Below, piece by piece: positions 1 through 12,907 of a stretch of 64,000 nt of DNA (position 1 is the first letter of the stretch; each line of letters starts with the position of its first letter). The position numbers and the translations under genes were made by a program. This DNA comes from Lycorma delicatula (Eukaryota > Arthropoda > Insecta > Hemiptera > Fulgoridae): contig NC_134463.1 of NCBI RefSeq assembly GCF_047948215.1, positions 101,162,657-101,226,656 on the forward strand, given 5' to 3'. Under the pieces are notes generated by a model that saw nothing but the letters and a program-made list of their open reading frames with translations, was not told where the DNA came from and ran no database searches.

Positions 1-116
1 TTTTATTTAATGTACAAGGTGCTATTTTCTATTTTGGTCGATGAATTAATTCATTAATTCTACATAAAAGTTTTGAACCTTGTACTTGGGAATATGGAAG
101 TGGAATTTTGTAGCGT

Positions 117-200
117 ATGAAAAATGCCATCCATGTCTGACCACGATCTGAATACGGTACCCCGGATGAAAGGCCGGTACATTCCGCCACGGAGATCGCC
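117..200 (-). mobile_element. SINE-B fragment (tRNA-like head)
   Basis: Read on the minus strand this is a decayed copy of the tRNA-derived head seen intact at 57738-57892. The shared blocks are the CCGGATGAAAGGCC segment (anticodon-arm region of the head), the CCACGGAG block at the 5' end, and GAAAAATGCCAT following the head. The B-box equivalent is mutated (ATCTGAATACGG instead of GTTCGAATCC). The 3' tail is not recognisable before the window edge. A short perfect dyad (190-208, 9-bp arms around one base) sits at the SINE 5' end. Confidence 0.6.
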
Positions 201-361
201 GATCTCCGCGGCAATAAAAATATAATATGTTTAAATACACAGTAGCAAATTTACTATCTAACTGTGAAAGGAGAATAATGCGTTTGCCAGTTTTATAAAT
301 ACGCAAAAACATACTCGCATATTTTCTATCTATCTCGTATTACGTAAATAACGAAAACGTG

Positions 362-365
<4 letters not shown>

Positions 366-405
<40 letters not shown>
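366..405. repeat. (TA)n microsatellite
   Basis: About 20 uninterrupted TA units, lying between the SINE-B fragment and the long-TIR element. Confidence 0.97.
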
Positions 406-410
<5 letters not shown>

Positions 411-519
411 TTGTAATAAATTAAAAAAGAATATTAATAGAGAAATAAGATTATGAGAACATAAATATTAAGGAAAATAGAGATAATTTTAATAAACCGA
501 TCTTTTATTTTATACATAT

Positions 520-1468
520 GTTACGGTAAAACCCCGAATACCGGTAAATCTTAAGTTTTACCGGTAAATTTTAACATTTACCAAATTACTTGATAAAAGT
601 CCGAAAAAACCTTGAAAACACATTTAATTCGGACTTTTACCAAATGGTTTTGGTCATTGTTGACAATTACCATATTCTGTTGGTAAACGTTGACAATTCT
701 GTAACGTAATCACTTCTAAATAGGAAAGAGCATGAATTTCAAAATGCACTTCTCAATTTTGGGATTTCAGTTCAAAAACTGCATTAAAATTAATCATTTT
801 CAAACGTGAGAATAATCAATTAATAGTTAACTCAAATACACAGTCTGGATCTAACACCCGGATTGGTTTTTAACCCAATTTATTTTCAATCTTTGCTGCG
901 AGAAAAAAGTTTTGAATCCCAACTGAACGTTTTTCATTAAATACAGTCATTTTGTTCGTTCAAACCGTTCTAAAACTTAAGGAAAGATATAAAAAACCTA
1001 AAAAATATAACTAAAAATTATTTTTTTTAAAATATAGTCTTCCAGTTTTCTGTTTATCATAAAATTCGTCTTTCCTTTTACAAAACACCATGATTGAAAA
1101 AAACATGCTACTAAGAAAATGTGATTGAATTTTATTTAATATTATTAAGAATGATTTTTATACAAAAAAGTTAATTTTTGTAATCTTCTGAAAAAAAACC
1201 TGTTTAATTTTTCATTCGCAATGCAATGAAATTCCGAAATTGGGAAGACCATTTTTTAATTCATACTTTTGAGTGATTTCATTACAGAATTGTCAACTTT
1301 TACCAACAGCCTATGGTAAATGTCAATAATGACCAAAACTATTTGGTAAAAGTCCGAAATAAATGTGTTTTCAAGATTTTTTTGGGGGGTTTTACCAAGT
1401 GACTTGGTAAATGTTAGAATTTACCGGTAAAACTTAAGATTTACCGGTATTCGGGGTTTTACCGTAAC
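520..1468. mobile_element. Non-autonomous DNA transposon with ~195-bp TIRs
   Basis: The left arm (520-714) and the inverted right arm (1272-1468) match over their full length with roughly one mismatch in eight. The outer ends are GTTACGGTAAAACCCCGAAT and its complement. Each arm holds two subterminal ACCGGTAAA-type sites arranged as a small palindrome, plus further GGTAAA motifs. The 557-bp core is AT-rich with no ORF, so it would need a transposase in trans. Flanks give only a weak duplication candidate (ACATAT before, ACATAC after). The superfamily cannot be assigned: long TIRs occur in Mutator-like and other cut-and-paste groups, but no diagnostic TSD is clear. Confidence 0.85.
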
Positions 1469-1604
1469 ACATACAACTTAACCCTGAACTACAGCTTAAG
1501 CATACTGCTGAACAATGTAACGATAGATCTCAAATAATAATTAATAATATCTTAACATAATATAAATCTACATAGATTGGCCTCTGTGCTACGAAGTGAC
1601 TTCT

Positions 1605-1669
1605 GGTTTCATCTGACACAGATGTTTTGCATTCTGTGTTTCTGGTTTCCCGGTTTCATGTGACACAGA
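1605..1669. repeat. Short direct repeat pair
   Basis: GGTTTCATCTGACACAGA (1605-1622) recurs at 1652-1669 with one change, 47 bp downstream, each preceded by TTCTGG-like sequence. It is a small local duplication with no known function. Confidence 0.7.
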
Positions 1670-3960
1670 AAAATGATTAAATCCTTAAAACTATCAGACA
1701 ACGGAAGAATCATGGGATCGATAATTTGGCAAACTTGAGGATAATAGATTCATAGATGAAACTAATGTCTACTAAATTCCGTCAAAATAACTCAATTTCC
1801 CAAAACACATTTTTAAACAGTAAGTATGTATTAAAAAAAATATTCTATAATTTTTAAGGGTTAAATATAGAAAAGTATAATAGTAAGACAAATTTTGGAA
1901 TACTTATTTAATCTTTAGGGAAATAGAATTCAAATCACAGTGTTAGTATTTGTGAAAAAATTTTGTTGTAAACAATCTTTTTTATCTAAAAATCTGTATT
2001 ACAATCAATCTGATCATGACAAATTTAAAGATTTCCTCTTAACAAAAAAGAAAATATTAAAAGCATAATGTTAGTAATTTTTTTTTGTTTTCTAATTTTA
2101 AAATATCCATAATTTATAATAAGTAATTCCACTTTTATTTAATATTCAGTTGAAATAATAATAATTTAAGACAATAGAAAGTTTATTCCAATTACGTTTT
2201 CGATAGTACGACACAAAAACCCGCTTATTCTTTTTTTTGGCAACAATTTGCAAATTAACATAAACATGTTTTGATTTAGTAATTTTTAGTAAATGCAAAT
2301 TCATATTCAAGACGTAAACAAAAAATTTAACTTTTTATTTAATTCTTACACGTACAAACAAAACTTTCATTATATAGTGATTTTTTTAAGCACCAGCATT
2401 TACCAAAAATTTAAACTAAATCGGTTTTGAAGAAAAGTTCGTAATTTTTTTCGTTTAAGTCAACGTGATTTACCTAATCTAATACAAAAAAAAAAATTAC
2501 AAAAATAATTACAAAATTTTTTTATAAAAATAAAACGTTTCGTAATAATAAGAATAATTCCTATTTGTAATTACAGAAAAGATGAAAAAAACATTTTTTC
2601 AAATTCTTAAAAAAACTTTTCTTTTTAATTTAACAAAGTTTTTCACACAAGTACCCTAATATTTCACACATTTCATATAGGCCGTTTGAGAAGGGAGAAA
2701 AATATTTCCCCACGACAACCACGGCCATTCAAATACTCACCGCAGATAAAATTAAAAAAGTTAGAGCAGCTAATAAGTATAACATGATGAGTTTACTGAT
2801 AAAAATAATACACGCTATATTTTAATTTAGGTTAAAGGAAAGACAATGAAAGAATTTCTCGAGCAGAAATGTAGCAGAATTATAATTCATAACATAATAA
2901 TTATTGGTTTTATTTAATATTTTTTAACGATACAAAACATGTGTTAAAAATGTACACTTAATTGACGATATAGTTATTCTAGTTTAGTAGACGCACTATA
3001 CAAAAGTAATATACGTGTAATAACAATAATAATATTCTCCACGGTAAGTTTACCTCTGTTTAATTATTCAATTTCATATTAAACTGATTTAATTCCCGTC
3101 ACTTAATTTAAAAGTGCTAGTATGCAGTACGTAGCCTTTAGTTCAACATATCATTGATATCTGACTTTGAGATAAAATGATATTATTATCCCTGTCTACT
3201 CATTTAACAGCTTAACAAAACCGGTTCAAGTAGATAGATACGATTTACCTTGCTATTCGCAGTTTTATAGATTTAATTTTACGCGGATGCACATTGTTAT
3301 GGTTAATTTTAATTACCCGAGGGTATTTTGCTTGATAAAGTAGTTTATACTTTGAAATTAACAAAAGCGGTTAAAACTCGCAACAACGTAATTCAAAATC
3401 CACCGGTATAGAATATTTAAGTAATAATTTATAACATATCGTGAATAACAGTTGCATATTTTACAATAAAAAAGTTACTGATCGCACAGGTCATTTTTCA
3501 GTGGCAAATTTGGATATTTTTTGACGTATTAAATATTTCGACTTTCATCTTAAATTCCTTTTTTTTAGAGGGAATTTAGGCAGGAGTGATTAATACAAGT
3601 TGTGCCATAAACACTCTTGCTTCATATAAGTACAACACTACTGTTCATCGATATATAAATAAGGTATATTAATATAATCATACGATTTTAGATCCAAATA
3701 ATTTGTTTATTAGCTTTTTCTATTTTAATCTTAAAAATTTTATGAAATAATGTTATTAAAATAAGTTTTAAATATCCCGTAGAACCAGACAGTAACCTGT
3801 TTTAGTATTTTTTTCTCATTATAAATAAGATCGCATGATTTCACAGTTTTAAAATTTTATGTAATAATAATATATTATCGCATAAGATTCTATTTTAAAT
3901 TAATTTAAACAATTTCGTATATAAAAAAAATTGGTTGCATTAGCTTTTCCGATAGAAGCG
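1670..3960. other. AT-rich DNA without recognised genes
   Basis: No ORF of note, no tRNA-like boxes and no inverted or tandem structure beyond A/T runs were seen. It contains many in-frame stops on both strands. Confidence 0.7.
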
Positions 3961-4176
3961 TTGAAAAGGAGAGGGGAGAGAATTGTTTGGGTGGAAGTAG
4001 ACGAATAGATTAAATGAGCCAAGGGGGCTGATGAGGGTAATGTGGTGTATTGTATAAGGGTAGAAAATGAGGAGCGGGAGGTCGTCGGCTGGTTTGCTAC
4101 ATAGTTCCAAAGGGTAGGGATGAGTCGGTCATAACTCACTCCGGTTAGCCGCGTCCACTGTATTCATATACATATA

Positions 4177-4203
4177 TTTTGTGTGTGTGTGTGTATATAT
4201 ATA
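4177..4203. repeat. (TG)n(TA)n microsatellite
   Basis: A short TG run passes directly into a TA run and then a T run. It lies just downstream of the purine-rich, less AT-rich patch at 3960-4160. Confidence 0.9.
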
Positions 4204-4352
4204 TTTTTTTATCATCGGTTTCATGCAGAGAGCTGAAATTCCCACTAAACATACATCATAATCATTGTCACTTTGTGTACCCTTTCGGTAAAAATCTTAA
4301 TTGACGTGATTAGTCATCTACTCGCATACTCTCGGCCCAATTAACCCCGCAT

Positions 4353-4366
4353 ACATGACGTCATGT
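4353..4366. promoter_or_regulatory. Perfect CRE-type palindrome
   Basis: ACATGACGTCATGT is a perfect 14-bp palindrome containing the full TGACGTCA site bound by CREB/ATF bZIP dimers in animals. It lies in a local patch of less AT-rich sequence (4255-4440) that also has an AP-1-like TTAGTCA about 45 bp upstream. No gene or promoter is evident nearby, so function is inference. A chance match is possible. Confidence 0.3.
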
Positions 4367-4449
4367 CTAGGAATTCCTTCTCTTATACACGCTCAGCGCA
4401 TTACTTGTACTATATCAATTCATTTAATCTAACACACCCTGTAGCTATT

Positions 4450-5200
4450 TTAAGTAAATAACTGGATATAGGAAAATATATACCAGACTCGTGCTTAAAA
4501 GTCTTTTGTAAAAATATTTTTTATACATATTTTCGCAGCATACTATGAAAAGATAATTAACACCCTCAATTAATAAAATAACTTAAAGGTACGTTACGAT
4601 ACTTCTCAAAAACTAATTTATACAGCGGCCTACTATACTAAAGAATTTCCATAAATTTCCTTTTTGAAATTATTATTTTGAAAATTTTAAAAATTAGATT
4701 TAATTTTACTAATTTATCCACCTTTCAAAATTGCAGTAATTACTGAACCAAAATAAAGTTAATGTGGATTATTTAGCAAACTTCATTCACTAGCTTACGA
4801 GTTCAGCATCTGGAACACACACAAACATAAGTCATACTTATATAAATAAATACCCCTTAGTCTATGCGATAATTTACTGAAAATTACTACTGGCCTTTCG
4901 ACACGAACGTTTTTTTTTACTCGTTAAACAGTCTTATTGAAGAACAGAACAAACTTTATCACCAAACAAGTTTTTTTCAGTATTAAATATCCATTTATAA
5001 TAAAAATAACAAAGACTTTTCAAAATAGAAATATTTGTGTGATCAAAACGTTCATTCTCTATAAAATACTTTTTTTCCGATAAGAATAAAGCGTTTCTAC
5101 TATCGTTGTACCAAGTAAAATTGTATTATTTAAAGAAAAGATTATATATAAAAATATATACAAAGTCATTAAGAAAGAATATAAAAAACTTTCAGGGCAT
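4450..5200. other. AT-rich DNA without recognised genes
   Basis: Only short AT-rich reading frames occur here, with no protein-like composition. Nothing structural was recognised. Confidence 0.65.
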
Positions 5201-5204
5201 TTTC

Positions 5205-5615
5205 TACTGGCGAAATAAAAGAAAAAAGTTCATTAACATAGGTTCGAAAACGCTTCCGTGTCAGCTGGCGAAAGAAATCGTCCTGATTTACGCGCCTTCT
5301 GTAAAATGAAGCCAGACTGTAATTCTTTAATCCCAAATTAAGAGGTAAATCTAGAGCGGTTTTATATGAAATTTGATCTGAAAAACTGAAAAAAAAAAAC
5401 ACCTGTAGTTTTCGAGAAAACGTTACGGTAAAAGACGCAACTTCTGGAATTTGGTCAAAAAACACTCTATTAGACGTTTGGCGTAAAATAATTTTGATAT
5501 AATTAATTTGGCGTAAAATAATTTTATTCTGATTAAATTTGTATGAATGAACTCTATAGAAACTAAATACAAACGTAATATAATTTCTAAGTTTATTAAA
5601 TACAGAACTTATCAA
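5205..5615. repeat. Dispersed repeat family X, copy 1
   Basis: This segment aligns by eye with 46886-47275 and more loosely with 15223-15660. Shared blocks include AAGCCAGACT followed by TTTAAT-type sequence, the GGTTTTATAT AAAATTT block, a GTTTTCGAGAAAA / GTTTTGGAGAAAT block and GAAACTAAATACAAACGTAA / GAAACCAAATACAAAAGTAA. Here the TTTGGCGTAAAATAATTTT motif is duplicated (5477-5495 and 5507-5525). The ORFs crossing it (148 aa on minus, 67 aa on plus) show no family resemblance. At 15 kb the family lies directly upstream of a transposase remnant, so it may be the 5' part of a Tc1/mariner-type element. Confidence 0.7.
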
Positions 5616-5749
5616 AGTGTGGCAGATAATTAGGTATTAAACGAAAAAATGTATTCAATATTACAAAACGAAAGAATAAATATTTTAGAAAAATAACAAA
5701 TATAAACAAAAACAAAATTTTGTACGTGTGTATAATGTATATATAACAT

Positions 5750-7660
5750 TTAAACTTGAAATTAAAAAAAAAAAAAATTAAAATTTTTCTTTTTATAGGA
5801 AATAATATAATAAATATAGGAATTTTTATATAGAAATAATAAGTAAGGGAAAAAATTGTGTTTAAAATTCGTTACTTTCTTCTAAAACCTTGTATAGTTG
5901 TACAATACGGCGAAAGAGGACCGTACAAAATGGACGAAGCTGGGCGAGGAGATTTTAAACGATAGAAAGAAAAGGCAAAATCCAACATGCTTCAGACAAC
6001 AATCATATAAATTTCTATATAGCAAAGATGTCTTATCTATCATTGTTAATAAAATACATAACAGGGTTATTAAACTGTAAATCAATAATAGCGTACTCAA
6101 TATGAGGTATATCGCCTTTTTACCCTATTTTTATGGATAGAAATCTATTTTTAGATTATATAATTTCATTAAACATTTGAAATAATACCTCCATCAATGA
6201 ATGAAAAATATATTTTATTAGACTCAAACAAAACGTAATATATACATAGTTATATTAAATTGAAAATAATGAATTTAAAAAAATAAAAATAAAAATACAG
6301 TGTATTATTTATTACCTTTATAGTACAAGAAATGGCTATTCACATTTCCCGCAAATTTGAATATAACCATATGTCGATTTCATATCAAAAGTCCTCCTTC
6401 GTAATATCTAATACTTTAGCATGCATAATGAATACCAATTATTATTATTATTTTGAAATGTTTTGATATGTGTTAAAATTTGAATAAACATGCAATTTGT
6501 TTTTATAAACATAATTTTATTTCACTCAGACCTTATTTATTCTATTGTTTTTAATGAAAACATGTGTATTTTGTTTTGTTTTCTCCGCAGTATTAATTTA
6601 TTTTCTTTTAATTTAATCTAAATTTGGAAATCCGGGTAATCAAATTTAGAGCTAACATATCAACTAATATAATAAAATACAAAATAGAAAATCTTCAACA
6701 TTATTTCAACGACGAAAATGTTATTCAACTGTTTTATTTTATAGCAAAACAAAAAAAAAAAAGAAAGGTCTGTTAGATATTGTTGAGATCACTAGAGGAA
6801 AGGATGTTGTAAACATTTGTATTAGAGAATGTAAACTCAGGGGAAGTATGTACGTACTGCTTGTGTGGGCCTACAGGGTACAGCTGTTCGTGAGTTAAAG
6901 TATAATAATATACAAACGTCAAATTTTGACCCGAGAAACAAATCTATCGACCGTGATATCTTGCAATACATGCGTACAATCTTTTTCTGGAATTGGTATA
7001 TTAAAATAACACCAAAATTTCTATTCTCAGTCAAACAATTTTTTTTTTGTTTTTAAAATTTCTGTTCTTCGGATAAAAGAATCTGTTAGGAAATTAAGCT
7101 ATTATTTAAAAGAAGTGTACGTATTTAAAATTATAATAAATAACTCTAACAAGAATGAATTTCAGTAAAATAAACCATTAATTTCAAACTTCCAGTGCTT
7201 AATAGAAAAATGCTAATAAGCTATATGAATTATGAACTACTGACCCAATTTTTAGTTATTTTTTATATGTTTTTATTTTTATAACACGCAATAACGTTTT
7301 GGGTGATTTCAAGAAGGCAACCTATCTAACCTAAAACTTATAATAAAATATTCTCTGAGAATTCAGTCTTCAGAGATTTTTTCAGTCAGAAAAATTTTAA
7401 TTATTTCATTTCATTTCAATTACTCATGAATAGCCAGAAGGCTTCGGTTCCTGGTCCCCCGCAGCGTTCGTTACCCTAATAGTTGTGACAATAATACTGA
7501 TAAACAACAATTAAAGTATTCAGGCTTTATAGAAACCTGAAAAAAACTAAATTACAAAAGACAGAGTAGTAGTAAATATTGTAAAGTACAAACATCTTTG
7601 ATGAAGAAAAATCTAATAGTTTTATATTTTGTTGTCATGTTCACAGAAATATAATAATGA
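5750..7660. other. AT-rich DNA without recognised genes
   Basis: Short overlapping ORFs on both strands near 5.9 and 6.9 kb have no recognisable protein character. No repeats were matched elsewhere in the window. Confidence 0.65.
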
Positions 7661-7689
7661 AGTAAAAGAATTAGTATTTTTTTGTGTAA

Positions 7690-7880
7690 TAAATATTTTT
7701 AATTCTCAACTTTACCCTCAAGGTGTCTAAGGATCTCGGTCTATGTCTTAAAACCTTCCCTAGGATAACATGAATATATCCTGCAAATTTGAAAGTAATT
7801 GGTCCGTTGGTTCTCGCGTGATGCCAGAACAAACAAGCACAACGACAGACAGACAAACTTTCGGCTTTGTATAGAAGGTA
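7690..7880 (+). repeat. Possible LINE 3'-tail fragment
   Basis: The block running from CCTCAAGGTGTCTAAGG through TTGGTCCGTTGGTTCTCGCG to GACAGACAGACAAACTTTCG and TTTGTATAG has the style of a repeat end common in insect genomes: a 'fell out of range / same-direction' non-coding tail closing with a CAGACAGACAAACTTTCGG motif and TATAG. I recognise the pattern from general knowledge of insect RTE-like repeat tails; no second copy is present in this window to confirm it. Confidence 0.4.
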
Positions 7881-7899
7881 TATACATTTTTTATTTTAT

Positions 7900-10140
7900 T
7901 TTTTAAATTTAAATACTATTAATGGCATTTATAATACAATAAGTGGTAGTAAGAATAGGTAAAGAAAAATAATTTTAAAAAATTTAATTATATTTAGTAC
8001 ACTTATATTTAAAGTCATTGGAATTTAAACATTACAGAGTATCCCGCCATAAATAATTAGAAACACATTTTTTAGAAAATCTAATTTGGGTAAAATGGGG
8101 TACCACGAAGTAACTAAGCTTTCATAAAATATTGTTGAAAAGCTTTAAAAAACGTAGACATAGAAAAAACATAAACAGTTAATTTAATTTTACGGTAAAA
8201 AAGTTACCCTAATTAAAACTGATAAAAATCAATACAGTTGAGTTTTATTAATTTTAACAAATAATGAAAATTAAACATATTTGTTATAAAACAAATTTAA
8301 GTAGAAATCTAAGATGGAAGTATATTATTTTCACTCGATTAAAAATACTTCTACACAATTTTCCCCCAACAAAATAAATACGAGCCAATATTATTAATAT
8401 CTATCAAATTTCAGACAAGCATTATTATTCACTTTCATTTTTATTGAAATGAAAAAGCAACCGATACAATGAAAATTAATTTTACTATTAAGATTGGATT
8501 TCACCATGAGTCGTGCAGCACCACAAGTCAGTTATAATAACCGATTAATACGTAAACAAATTTTTAAAAACAAAGATTAAAAAACATTTGCAGTGAAAAT
8601 AAAATTATCAATGATTATGATATTTCTTCGTTATAAATTTTTAATAGTTACGTTACCATTTAAATTTTAAACGGTTTTAACAAATCCATTGGAGGTTATA
8701 TTTAGAAGTTAAGAGGTTTTAATTATATTTAATGCAAAATATCTAATTAACAGTAGCAAAAAAAAAAAAAACTGATGTGTATCTAAAAATTTAATTTAAT
8801 TACTCATCAAACTGATCCCTTTTTTACATTTAATTTTGATCCCATATATTACTTTTATTACTAATGAAATGATATATTTTTAGAATACAATGGAAATATG
8901 TTAAAATAAGTTACAGAGGCTGTCTAAATAAAATTTTATTTAAATTTTTTAAACAAGGATGATTTTTTTTTGTGCGAACATTACAAGTTAAGTCACGGTC
9001 CGGAAACGATTTCCCACTTAGTTCAGCGAACTGTTGAGGAATTAACAATACAACTTGTTTCATATAAATAACGAAGAGTACAGAACTTATAGACCTCTTC
9101 TTGAATGTTTTTTTTTTCTACTTTTATACAAGTAGACACTATTGTTCGATGGTTATGAAAAAAGGCAAAAAATAAATAAAAAAAGAAAAAACATTTCTTT
9201 TGAACAACCTTGAAAAATTCTTGTTGTCCAAAACCCGTAACGGTACTATGTAAAGGTTGGCTTTTTTTTATTGAACTATGAAAAAAAAATGTTTTATGAC
9301 CATTACCGCACAAAGATGTAAGACATTCAAAACATTTTATACCCTCAAATAGCTTCCCCTTCTTTCACGATATTGTCTTTCAAGGACATTCACAAGATAA
9401 GAAGAAAAGAGAGAAGTTCTCCTTGTAAATGACATTGTTTAAACTGTTACGCTAATTCAGATCATATAACCTAAAATAAAATTGACCTTGTCTTATTACA
9501 ACCAACAGGTAAAATTTACCCCGAAAAAGAAAATATTTTGACAGTCAGCATTCGGTTTGTATTACAGACATTTCATAGTGTTGAACGCTTGTTTTCGTCG
9601 AATTTGGGTTTAAGCGTCTGTGCGATTGCCTCGTTCATCTGCATTTAATTAAGGTAAAAATTAATTAAACAATTCATTATTTTTTAAGAATAATTAACAC
9701 TTACAAAAATTATTAATCGGCTTCATAATTACACTTAAATAGAATAAGACAGCTGTATCGACTACGGTATTAATAAATAAAAAATTAGATTTTAGTATCG
9801 TTAAACAACAAAAGCGAACTAAACTAATGCACCGAAATATTAGCTATGAACAAAGCCGTGACTACCACAAAGGTTTCCTAATTGTTATTTAATTTCAATT
9901 TATTAACTGATATAAAATTTTACACATTTCACATGTATCCATGTTTGCTTATTTTAAGGTAATAAAGCGTTAATAGAGCTGTAGGCTGTTTGGTATTTTC
10001 TTTCTCTGGCTAACGCTTCTAATTCAGTGTTGTTAATTTAACTAAACAAAAATCCTATAAATAAGGAATGAATTAAGAGGAATGTAGAGCTGTAACACGT
10101 AAGACACGTCTATCTAAATGAAGTTCTACCTCAACTTATA
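7900..10140. other. AT-rich DNA without recognised genes
   Basis: The stretch is mostly A/T-rich. The less AT-rich patch at 9540-9655 ends in AAGGTAAAAA, which resembles a 5' splice donor, but has no coding signature. No repeat family was matched. Confidence 0.6.
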
Positions 10141-10148
10141 TAGTTATC

Positions 10149-10151
<3 letters not shown>

Positions 10152-10185
<34 letters not shown>

Positions 10186-10195
10186 TGTATGTTCT

Positions 10196-10240
<45 letters not shown>
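10152..10240. repeat. (GA)n and (TA)n microsatellite pair
   Basis: A ~30-bp GA run (10152-10182) and a ~43-bp TA run (10198-10240) are separated by 15 bp of ordinary sequence. Confidence 0.97.
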
Positions 10241-10244
<4 letters not shown>

Positions 10245-10694
10245 GTATTAGTATCAATTTTTTATTATATATATATAATCATTAGTAACTTCTCGCAATC
10301 TCTTTATAGCTGTGAAAGACGTTAATTAATCATAGATATAGGAAACATCAAACGAAGTTACTATCGCTGAGAGTATTGATGTAAACAGACCATCAATCTT
10401 TATGACAAATTTTTCTGTGGAGTAGACAAGATATCAAAGGAATGTTTTTTTGTTTTATCTCATCTGAATTTTAATGGGCTTTCATAACGGTATGCGTATT
10501 CAGTCGAGTTTATGTGACAAAGGGAACTAGAAAACAGATTAAATACTATTTTCCCTATCAAGCAAGCCGTACCTGTCGTGAATGGTTTATTGTTTTGAGA
10601 ATTATTACATCCTTTTTATAATTTAATTTTGTTTTTTGTCAATACCGCTAGGATTATTGCGGTTATAAATTTTACAGGCAGATCGTATCTTAGT

Positions 10695-10976
10695 TAACCC
10701 AATGGGTTGGTCTAATGATGAACGCGTCTTTGCAAATCAGCTGATTTTGAAGTCCAGCGTTCAAGTACTAGTAAAGGCAGTTACATTTATACGGATTTGA
10801 ATACTAGATCGTGAATACCGGTGTTCTTTGGTGGTTGCGTTTCAATTAACCACACATCTCAGAAATGGTCGAACTGAGACTGTAAAAGACTACACTTCAT
10901 TTACTAAATTTATTACTATATTCATCCTCTAAAGTAAAACCTTACGGTGATTCCCGGAGGCTAAACAGGGGAAAAA
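10695..10976 (+). mobile_element. SINE-A, near full length with TSD
   Basis: This is a tRNA-headed SINE. The head carries an A-box-like TTGGTCTAATGATGAACG and a B-box-like CGTTCAAGTACT. The body follows with the family's GATACCGGTGTTCTTTGG-type block (here GAATACCGGTGTTCTTTGG) and TCAATTAACCACACATCTCA. The tail reads CATCCTCTAAAGTA, CCTTACGGTG, CCCGGAGGCTAAAC. It is flanked by 15-bp duplications, AGATCGTATCTTAGT (10680-10694) and AGATCGTATCTCAGT (10977-10991), with one mismatch. That is direct evidence of target-primed retroposition. It encodes no protein and relies on a LINE in trans. Confidence 0.93.
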
Positions 10977-10991
10977 AGATCGTATCTCAGT

Positions 10992-12170
10992 GGTTAGAAA
11001 ATATTTTTTTTTTTCTAATCGATTCTCTATTGAAAATGATAAAACTTCATTGTCAGATAATGAAGTCGATGAAAGTTTTGAGATATTCATAAACAGCTTA
11101 AAATTTAACAACTTCTCATTTGATACAGAGGCAAAAACATTGCTTTTACCTCTACAATCTTTTATATTTTTATTTTCTTATCTATTTGTTCATTTATTTT
11201 ATTTTTTAAAGAAAAAAATCTTCTAAGCAGATTACTTAGATTAGTAAAAAGATTATAAACAAATTTTTGGAAGCACTAACGTCGTATGCTGTAGTAAAGA
11301 TTATTTATATTGGAAATTATAAAAATTGATAAAAATCAGCATCAACATCAAATGTTTAATATTATTGTTTACTAATTTTTTTTTTACAATATTTTTAATA
11401 AATGAGTTTTTCATAAATTAAATTATTCTTTATCAATATTATTATTATTATACTCAACCCTTTTCGATATATAACTCAATAATAAAACCGGCCCCTCATC
11501 AAATTTAAAAAAAAAATTTAATTAAACTTCCAATAGGAAAATACTATAAATAAATTTAATTACGACAGACAGAATTTAGTTCGTAACAGATAATAATATT
11601 TTTAGATTTAAGGGACCATAGATATTAAAAGAAATCCGAGGGTGGGCTTATATTTTGACTGACAAATATATAAAAAAATAATGACTACTGAAAAATAAAA
11701 ATTAATACAGTTTCCTCAGCCATAAATATCTATGACAATAAAAATTAAATATAGTTCATAATTAGGGAAGTTAAGTTAGTTCACAATTAGTGAATAAACA
11801 TTTCATAGTATGATTTTTTTGTTTTTATAAAGATCAGAGAGTAAAGAATAGTAAAATATTAAGTAAAGGTTACTTATGACCAATTACTGAAAGTTACTTT
11901 TGTAAATTCATACCCCGAGCGCGTGAATGAACTATTATTATATACTTAAATTCTGATTCTGATTCAGAGAATTAGAAAAAGAAAAATGAATTACATTATT
12001 TGTAACTGACAAAGAGAGAATAAGATTAACAAAAAAAAAATTATAATAATAAAATAATACTGTCACTTAATATGGAAAGAATTACAAAGCGGAACGAAAC
12101 GTAGGTGCGGCTTAAAACTTACAAAACACAATACATAAAGAGTCACGGTTCATATACGTACAATTTGAAC
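10992..12170. other. AT-rich DNA without recognised genes
   Basis: ORFs at 10929-11226 overlap the SINE tail and AT-rich flank and are not protein-like. Nothing else was seen apart from A/T runs. Confidence 0.65.
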
Positions 12171-12907
12171 ATTGAGATTAGGTTGGCCAGTGGTAATGTT
12201 TAAAGAAGAAGAGGAAGGTAAAGTGTGGGATGAATAGGAAGGGGGGCATCAGAGGGGAAACCCGGTTCGTTTCTGTTACGTTAAAATTAATCCAGTAGGG
12301 GGATATATGCTGTATATAGGGGTCTCTGTATATACAAGTACTACTCGTGGTAAACGTATGGTCGTAACATATTGAAGCCACTTGTTTAGAAGGGGGCAAT
12401 TATTTAATTCAGCTATTACATCTACTTTCTGCCGGCAGGCCAAAACTATTCTACGAATAGTAGAGAACGCTGTATAAAACATGATGTATTGAATTTAAAC
12501 ACAAATATATTTGAATGAAAAATTAAAAAAAATTATAATTAAAAAAGACTAATTGTAAAACGCATATTAAGTAAAACCATCGTCGCTGTATAATTAAAAA
12601 AATATTCAATAAAATAAATATACTGAACGTAAAGTTTGAATAGATAAGTTAAATTCGTTAATAAAAATGTTCTTTTTGGAATAGGTACTGATTAACACGA
12701 CAAGCAAACACACATATAAGCTATATCTTTTGTTAGTAACATATATAGAATAAATTTTAGTCGGTGAATTGTAAAATCTATCCAAATGACTAAGAAATAT
12801 TAGAGTAAAATACAAAACTGAAGCAATAATAACAGGTCGTTTTAATTTTTACGTACATTTTTAACTAGCATTAACATAGAACAATATTATTATTTTTTTT
12901 TTTTGGA

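Noticed and set aside
4434..4443. ACACCCTGTA as a Tc1/mariner end
   Set aside because: The inverted TACAGGGTGT resembles such ends, but no partner end or transposase was found nearby.
5169..5615. 148-aa minus-strand ORF as a gene
   Set aside because: It lies in dispersed repeat family X, has no domain, and is not preserved in the other copies.
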